Assembly: GCA_958299035.1 (NCBI GenBank)
Contig: CATQJL010000112.1
Coordinates: 5,874,123-5,938,122, forward strand
DNA from: Cylicocyclus nassatus
Lineage: Eukaryota > Nematoda > Chromadorea > Rhabditida > Strongylidae
Direction of reading: 5' to 3'
DNA: 64,000 bases
In this document: positions 58,122 to 64,000 of the stretch, in pieces
Layout of the letters: each line of letters begins with the position of its first letter
How positions within the stretch are numbered: position 1 is the stretch's first letter
Position numbers and translations under genes: made by a program
Notes under the pieces: generated by a model
Databases searched by the model: none
What the model saw: the letters and a program-made list of their open reading frames with translations, nothing else
Told to the model about the DNA's origin: nothing

Positions 58122-58668
58122 TGTTGATGATTTCCGTATCATCAACCATTGAACTCTATATTTTAGATAGCCTAGGGAATCCCCGTAGGCACCACTCACT
58201 CAAGAGTGAGTGGTACCCGTGCGCCAGGAGTGTAACCAATCGGCGGCATCTCCTTTCAAGCACCAGCTCCTTTACATTGTACCCTGTACTCGGTCAGCTC
58301 CGCCTTCCTTCGTACAGTCTGCTCCAATTGGGAACAGGCCGAACCTCGGCGTAAATTTGCGCGCTCGCAGCGCTGGCGGTCTGCGCTGCATGTGCGCGCT
58401 GTCGGAGAGAGCAAAAAGATTGAAGAGAGGGCAGAGAAGCAGGCCGCGGGCGTGACCGTACAACCCTAGCGACGCGGTCTCCCGCCATGCCAATTTTGGC
58501 CTGGTTGCGATTGGGGCAGACTGTATATAAGGAGCCTCCGAATGTATTAAAGGTTGCTCCCCGATCCACACCGGGGCACCTCAACTTCTTCACGACTAAT
58601 CTACGCCCGTGCGAATAAATCTATATTCCACAACCTCGTCTACCCCTAATCATTTGGTACCCACCAAA
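58122..58668 (+). repeat. 3' LTR of the BEL/Pao element, split by a MITE
   Basis: Matches the 5' LTR from TGTTGATG to ACCCACCAAA apart from an internal deletion near 58190 and a 209-bp MITE. AATAAA lies at 58614-58619. Confidence 0.9.
58315..58523. mobile_element. 209-bp TA-flanked MITE at the LTR TATA box
   Basis: Ends CAGTCTGCTCCAATTGGGAA and GATTGGGGCAGACTG form imperfect 26-bp inverted repeats. The flanking TA (58313-58314 and 58524-58525) is a duplication, because the intact 5' LTR reads CTTCGTATATAAGG across the empty site. This proves insertion into TA. The interior is GC-rich and non-coding. Confidence 0.95.
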
Positions 58669-58754
58669 CTGTTCATTCCTTTCCGGGAATGATAGGATTT
58701 TTTGCAGAAACTAAACTGAAAGATTTTTTTATCTCGAACGTTAAATTGAAGTGG

Positions 58755-58760
58755 TTTATT
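58755..58760 (-). terminator. Poly(A) signal of the SXP/RAL-2 gene
   Basis: AATAAA on the minus strand, about 150 bp after the stop codon of the gene at 58907-60957. The BEL element ends less than 90 bp beyond it. Confidence 0.6.
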
Positions 58761-58906
58761 CAGACTCATAATGATATTTACAAGGGAGATTGCTTGGGAA
58801 CAAATTCGAACTCAGTAGTATCGTACAGATCACGGAAATAACAATTCTTGTCGTATATCTTCTGGGATACTTTGCAAGATTTCTTCAATCATATGCTCCT
58901 CTTCCA

Positions 58907-60957
58907 TCACCGTAAAATCTTCATTTGTTCGAATTGCCTAAATTCTATGTTGGAGTACGGTGAGGGTACGGTAGTTGTTCTTGCCTCAATTTCGTCAGCT
59001 ACTTGACGAGCCAATGGGCTAAGTCTAGTAACTCTTTGCGCTCGGAGATCTTTCTCAACCAATGACAATCTCTCTCTTTCGGCTTCAGCTTCCTCATATT
59101 TTTGCTAAAATATAAAAATGTGATAGTAGTAAACTGAAATAATTTTGAAGAAACTTACCAGCAAAATTGGAGGCAAAGATGCTTTCCAAACTTCCAAAGC
59201 CCGCTTCATCTCCCCTTTTGTCAGCTTTTCATCCATATTTATCTGAAAATGGACGAGTTCACTCGTTTTTCTGTGATTTTCGGTAGCTAACTTACCTTAA
59301 AGTATTCAGCAGCAACATCGTCAGGAGCTTCCAAGAGAAATGGTGGTCTTTCCATTGGAAATATATCAGCTGGAGGATTGAAAGTATCCTCGAGATAGCA
59401 GGGAACAGCTGGTTCAAATCGAACTCCAGGATTACAGAGAACTGGAGGAGGGTTCAGTGGTGGAGCTTGGGGGTAGATGACTACCCCCGGATAAGATTCA
59501 CCGGGTCTTATGTTGCCATTCCTGTCGTCTACGTCATAGATCCAATGGACCATCAACTCGATAGGAACGGGAGAAGGAGTAGCTATGGGGCGGGTGGAGG
59601 AAAGAATGGAGTTGGTGTTGAAGTAGGTAGTGGTTCGGCTATGATTCTGAAGGTGAATGGCGGGAAAGTGACGGGAGCTGGCGGCTGAGTATAGTCACCA
59701 TTATCCGCGTGATGAATGAAGGCCGATTCTGGAAGCACGATGGTATTCAACAGAATCTATATGAATTCAATATCATAAAAAATTTTTTTCAGATAAAAGT
59801 ATCATAGCAGGTATAAGAATTTACTGAATAATATTAATTTACTGATATCTCTTCTCAGATTTGCCGCCACATGCATAAGGTTGCGGCCAAAGTCGCGGCA
59901 CGGTTGCGGCGCGGATCCTTCTCGAATGAAAAATTGATAGACGAAGCGGGCTAATATTTACGTAGCTTACTCATAGGACTTTTCATACTTATCAATACTG
60001 AATTTTGCTTTATCGTCTACGCAGCTCGTAATTTTCTCCAGTTAATTTTTGTTCTTATAGATACTCACCCTTTTGCTTATTGACATTTTCTGGCCCAGGG
60101 CCCAGATCAATCGTTCCTGGCCTAGAGCCCATATCCGTGTTTTCCGGCCTAGAGCCAAAAGTTGGATCCTTCATACGTTTGTGGAAATCCCGAACAGCTT
60201 TTGGATCGGGCCAAAAACCATTCGTCGGTGGATCAGCTTGTGGATACGCATTGAATAAGGGAGGTTCTGCAATATGTGGGAGTTTGAATTTTTTATTGTC
60301 ATTGTGTCATCAAAATCGGTTATCCTAAAGGAAAGCTTACCTTTGGAATTGCTTTCGATCACAGAAGGAGGATGAGTATTAACCTTGAACAGCGGCACCT
60401 CTTTGGTTACTGAAATGATGTTCCTAGCGTGTCAAATGCAAAGTAGCAGTGGAATAATTTACAAAGTCTTCCGATAAGAATTTTTATTTTAAACCTATTT
60501 TATGCGGTATTCAAGCAAGTTGAAAGATTTCTGTTTTACAAGGCAATCAATTGCTTTCTGCTCCTTTTTAATTACCGTTGAATCTCAGTTGACAGGACAA
60601 ATGCCATTATATTTTTTACTCACTCTCAGGATTGTTTCCAACACTAGGAGGCATGTCAGAAACATGAGCGTTGTTTATTGAGACTTCCGCAGTAACTGAA
60701 GTAATGATATAAGTATAAAAATAATGAAGCTAACATAAAATTTTCTAGTCTTTTCGGCTTTTTAAACCAGAGAGACAACGGCGAAATTACAAACCTTGGA
60801 CATTGATTCCCAGTGGAGCTGGATCCGAAATGCTGTTATCATTCTGCATTCCAGCTGACCAAAACGATGGCGGAGCTCTAGCACAGCCACCGACAGAGAA
60901 ACTGTTCGGGGCGCCGTAGGTTTGTAAAGCATTGACGAAGCAGATTATGGAAAGAAC
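58907..60957 (-). CDS. SXP/RAL-2 family (DUF148) secreted protein, first exon missing
   Basis: Minus-strand exons: 60957-60795, 60695-60624, 60409-60341, 60266-60069, 59684-59296, 59242-59159 and 59104-58907 (stop TGA 58909-58907). All introns are GT-AG. The first visible exon begins VLSIICFVNALQTYG, the end of a signal peptide; the ATG exon lies further upstream and was not found. The C-terminal half matches the DUF148 pattern: RPPFLLEAPDDVAAEYFK, EKLTKGEMKRALEVWKASLP, LQKYEEAEAERERL and RLSPLARQVADEIEA. SXP/RAL-2 proteins are nematode-specific, often secreted and antigenic; their function is not settled. The middle is Pro-rich. The 59684-59296 exon is ambiguous: the spliced frame is open, but another frame upstream (59756-59590) looks more coding, suggesting an indel. 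The gene is flanked by a LINE upstream and the BEL element downstream. Confidence 0.75.
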
Positions 60958-61039
60958 CTAAAAGTTAAAATTTATTGATTAGCGCAGAGGAAATTATTTG
61001 AACTAATTTGTATATCCTATTGAGTTATGATGAAAAAGC

Positions 61040-61108
61040 AGAGTTTCAAGTGGTTCGTGCTCCATGTAACATTACCGTGCTGAAGGTCACGGGTTCGATT
61101 CCACCCTG
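61040..61108 (+). other. tRNA-like head with pol III box B
   Basis: The segment AAGTGGTTCGTGCTC and, about 35 bp later, GGGTTCGATTCCA resemble a degenerate A box and an exact B box. The T-stem does not pair properly and the 5' acceptor strand is lost, so it is not a functional tRNA gene. It may be a tRNA-derived promoter fused to the LINE. Confidence 0.5.
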
Positions 61109-61253
61109 AGCCTAATTTCTGCGGCAAAAATTCTGCTCACAATTCCAGCGTCAGGCTGCCCTTTCAAAGAAGGGCATGCGACAAGCCGGCTGAGACACCC
61201 CGTCGCATCTACAATGCAGACATGTCTCATAAAGTATTTCGAGTAAAGGCTAG

Positions 61254-63082
61254 GGCGTCCCCGGAGGCGACGCGCATTCGAGCCCGACGAATGCGAATAG
61301 TGGGCGAGGGTTACCGTCCCAGCAAGGTGAACGGGGACGGCTAAAGCGGCTAGTTCACCAGAGGCAACGATCCAAGGCACCGCAGACTCTCCGTCTAGCT
61401 ACCATCAATATGGGTACACTCACTTCACGTTCTCGAGAGTTAGCAGATCTTCTGAAGAGACGGCGAGTTGACGTAGCCTGCATACAGGAAACGAAGTGGA
61501 GCGGGGCAAAGTCACGCGAAATCGGAGATGGATATAAGCTCCTCTATAACGGTGCCACCTGCACCAGAAACGGGGTTGGTATAGCTGTCTCGGAGACTCT
61601 AAGGAGCAATATAGTTGGCGTTGAGCGCATAAGCGATCGCCTGATGAGCATCAAGATAGATACTGGGAAACAGGTCCTACGAGTAATCACCGCCTATGCG
61701 CCACAAGTTGGATGTAAGGATGATGAGAAACACGCGTTCTGGAAGGAGCTTGATGACCACATCAGTTCAATTCCGCGATTCCACTGGACGAGACACTCCT
61801 GCTAGGAGCGGACCTCAACGGACATGTGGGAGAAAGGCGAGAAGCCGGGAAATGTCACGGAGGCCACGGATACGGAACATGCAATGAAGAAGGTGAGCGC
61901 ATTCTGGAATTCGCCTCAGCTCATGATCTGGTCTTGGCGAACACATACTACATCAAGAAGAATGACCACCTCATCACATATGTAAGTGGAGACCGGCGAA
62001 CACAGATAGACTTCTGGGCTATCCGACGGCGTGACCTCAAAAACGTAAAGGACTGCAAAGTCATTCCCGGTGAGAGCTGCATACCTCAGCATAGACCACT
62101 CCTTCTCGACCTCAGAGTCTCAATCGACAGGCACACCAGGACAGCCACAGAGACCAGGACAAGACGCATCAAATGGTGAGAACTGAAGACCAACAATCAA
62201 GCGAAACAAACACTGTCAACAACTCTACCAAGCCTGCAAGAGAACCCAAAGAAATCCTGGGCAAGCTTGAAAGATCGAGTCCACCAAGTGGCACACATGA
62301 CCCTGGGAAGTACAAAGCCAGGAAAAAGGAGGATTAATCGAGAAACCTGGTGGTGGAATGACGGCGTGCAAAAAGTTACAAAAGAGAAGAGGGAGGCTTA
62401 CAAGCAATGGCATAAGACGAAATCTGAGGACGATCGCCAGACATACCAACAGGCCAAACACGCTGCGAAGGCTTCTGTAAAGAAGGCAAAACAGGTATAC
62501 ATGAAAGAGCTCTACGATCAACTAAAGTCTCGCGAGGGAGAACGTGAGATATACCAGATAGCGAGAAGAAGAGCGGAATCCACAAAAGATATGGAACACT
62601 TTCCTCCATATCAAAGACAAACTTGCTAGGACGCTAAGAAAACCAGAGGACATCACCGAGAGATGGAGAACCTACTTTGAAGAGATGGCTAGCACAAACC
62701 GCACCATCAAGTCCATCCCAGAAGCTAGTCCCATAGAAGGACCAGTACCAGCAGTAACGGAAGAAGAAGTATGGCTGGCTGTGAGAAAAACAAATAATGG
62801 CAAGGCAACTGGTCCAGACGACATACCAAGCGAATTCTGGAAAATATGTGGACAATCCGGAGCCACATGGCTGACGAGTCTCCTCAATCAAGTCATAAGG
62901 AGCAAGAGCATGCCTCACGACTGGTACACCAGCACGACCATCCCGATATGGAAGAACAAAGGAGACATAGCAGATTGCGCATCCTACCGACCAATCCGAC
63001 TGATGAGCCACACTCTAAAAATCTTCGAGCGAATAATCGAAGCGCGTCTTCGAGATATCATAGAATTGTCACCAATTTGTTA
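61254..63082 (+). pseudogene. RTE endonuclease-reverse transcriptase ORF (frameshifted, truncated)
   Basis: The frame opens after a TAG near 61252, without ATG until 61410, giving TLRLATINMGTLTSRSRELA and the endonuclease signature VDVACIQETKWSG, then RVITAYAPQVG. It shifts near 61800 into LLGADLNGHVGERREAG and EERILEFASAHDLVLANTYY-like sequence with RRTQIDFWAIRRRD. After a stop near 62180 it continues with GKRRINRETWWWNDGVQ and a Lys-rich linker. A further shift near 62630 leads to the reverse transcriptase start: NNGKATGPDDIPSEFWK, then IPIWKNKGDIADCASYRPI and LMSHTLKIFERIIEARL. It ends SPIC and stops. The catalytic YxDD region is absent. Confidence 0.85.
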
Positions 63083-64000
63083 GATAACAGCAAAGATGTA
63101 GAATTGGTCGATCAGTGCCTTACTGATTTTTGAGTGCAAATAATACAAAGGATAGTAGGCTTGGGCATTTCAGATAAGACTATGACATATACAAAGACAA
63201 ATTTTAACGCAAACATGTGCTGCAGAGAGCTGTTCTTATAGGTTTGGTCATTTTTTATGAGGAGCAACTACTAGGTTGTTTCAAAAGTTCACTCCGACTT
63301 GCAATTTTCTACTTCAAAAAATATTATAGCTCTTTTCAAGACCAACACTTTTCAATCAAAATTTTGCTGGCTCATGCAAGACGGCTATCATATGTATAGT
63401 ATGTTATGCGGAAAAGTCAAGTGAAAAAGAGAAAGTTTAGAAGTTTTTGCAAGCTTTCCTTTAAGACCATCTATCTTGACATACTAATGCTCCCACGTAA
63501 GGTACATATATGGCTGCCATAGACAAGTAGCCCATACTTCATAGATTATTTAACGGCTAAAAAAATTCAAGTTGTCTTTGCCGCATAAAAGTTTTTAGGA
63601 GCAAATAAAAAACATTATTTGAGCTCTTCTCCGCGCGTGCAAGTATACCGACTCTTGGATACTTGATTTTTTCTAATGTCGCGAGTGGTAAACTTTAATT
63701 GCCTGATGTGCCCTCCTTGCTCTCGCTTTACTCTAACATAAGCATTATTGAGTACATCACTTATAGCTATGCGTAGACTGCTGTCGCTTGCATGACTTAG
63801 CTTGTCTCCAATGTTTGGAAAAAAAATCGAAAAGTAAAACATTTTCTTTGGAGAAAAAGTGTGCGTAGTTTAGTCATTACATTCTTGATCATCATAAAAT
63901 ATTAAATAGGTAACTTTACAAGCACTGCAAAAAATTTCGCTTTAAAAAACTTTCTCTTGAGTATAATTGTATTTTAGTACCTCAATTTCAAGGCTTGAGA
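63083..64000. other. AT-rich stretch with a mariner-like terminus
   Basis: No gene is supported. At 63271 TAGGTTGTTTCAAAAGTTC resembles the outer end of a mariner element. No inverse partner is seen before the window ends. The missing first exon of the SXP/RAL-2 gene might lie here or beyond. Confidence 0.35.

Larger units (their letters stand above)
49972..58668 (+). mobile_element. BEL/Pao LTR retrotransposon, internally deleted and carrying nested insertions
   Basis: Paired LTRs (49972-50335 and 58122-58668) and a perfect 5-bp target duplication CTGTT (49967-49971 and 58669-58673) define the element. Family assignment rests on a DUF1759-like Gag region (FSGNLREFNSFWTVFES), Cys/His knuckles and a DUF1758-type protease (LLDSGAQRSFIKSELC), in the order known for Pao elements. 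After the protease a short LPSGLILTSTIFG segment follows, then scrambled sequence to the 3' LTR. Reverse transcriptase, RNase H and integrase are absent. Without the nested element the unit is about 5.1 kb. It inserted downstream of the SXP/RAL-2 gene 3' end. Confidence 0.9.
61030..63082 (+). mobile_element. RTE-type LINE, 3'-truncated
   Basis: A GC-rich leader with a tRNA-like B box (GGGTTCGATTCC near 61081) is followed by an apurinic-type endonuclease and the N-terminal part of a reverse transcriptase, as in RTE non-LTR elements. The element stops abruptly near 63080 in the early reverse transcriptase domain. No 3' tail or target duplication was seen. The insertion lies upstream of the SXP/RAL-2 gene, opposite in orientation, where that gene's first exon would be expected. 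Confidence 0.8.

Noticed and set aside
61040..61108. Functional tRNA gene
   Set aside because: B box is exact, but the T-stem is mispaired, the acceptor 5' strand is absent and no anticodon stem forms cleanly.
61254..61400. HDV-like self-cleaving ribozyme in the LINE leader
   Set aside because: A hairpin followed by GGCTAA resembles the P4-J4/2 part, and RTE elements are known to carry such ribozymes. I could not find pairing P1 and P2 strands in the right order, so no call is made.

Overview
The window looks like nuclear DNA from a nematode, probably rhabditid (clade V). All intron-exon structures I could build use GT-AG introns with short U-rich acceptors ending TTTCAG or TTTTAG. One gene carries the nematode-specific SXP/RAL-2 (DUF148) domain, another is a KCTD-like BTB gene, and the repeats (BEL/Pao, RTE-like LINE, Tc1/mariner-ended fold-backs, long G/C homopolymer runs) fit a repeat-rich nematode. 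The species cannot be fixed from the sequence alone.

Genes are few and sit in 29-64 kb. (1) A small two-intron gene on the minus strand (30130-30466) lies head to head with (2) a seven-exon calponin-homology (CH)-like gene on the plus strand (31037-34783). (3) A KCTD/T1-type BTB gene lies on the minus strand (47768-48406), with further candidate C-terminal exons down to about 47090. (4) An SXP/RAL-2 (DUF148) secreted-protein gene lies on the minus strand (58907-60957). Its first exon is missing from the visible sequence.

Mobile DNA dominates the right-hand third. A BEL/Pao element (49972-58668, 5-bp target duplication CTGTT) is split by a second LTR element (52387-55948, 4-bp duplication AAGC) that has gag and protease but no reverse transcriptase. 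A 209-bp TA-flanked MITE sits at the TATA box of the BEL 3' LTR. The BEL element also lacks reverse transcriptase, RNase H and integrase. An RTE-type LINE (about 61030-63082) with a tRNA-like head is cut off inside its reverse transcriptase domain. BEL and LINE bracket the SXP/RAL-2 gene. A GC-rich inverted-repeat element (48454-49349) abuts the 5' end of the BTB gene.

The first 29 kb, and most of 34.8-45 kb, hold no gene I can support. They contain TA-flanked MITEs, long fold-back palindromes (4613-5564, 6421-7406, 19597-20791, 36056-36400), two related ~1 kb mariner-ended elements without transposase (9345-10354 and 45470-46442), and degenerate tandem duplications. The most unusual structures are the three-level nested insertion at 50-58.7 kb, the 3+3-unit ATCGAT fold-back, the GC island at the BTB promoter, and the acidic insert splitting a CH domain.
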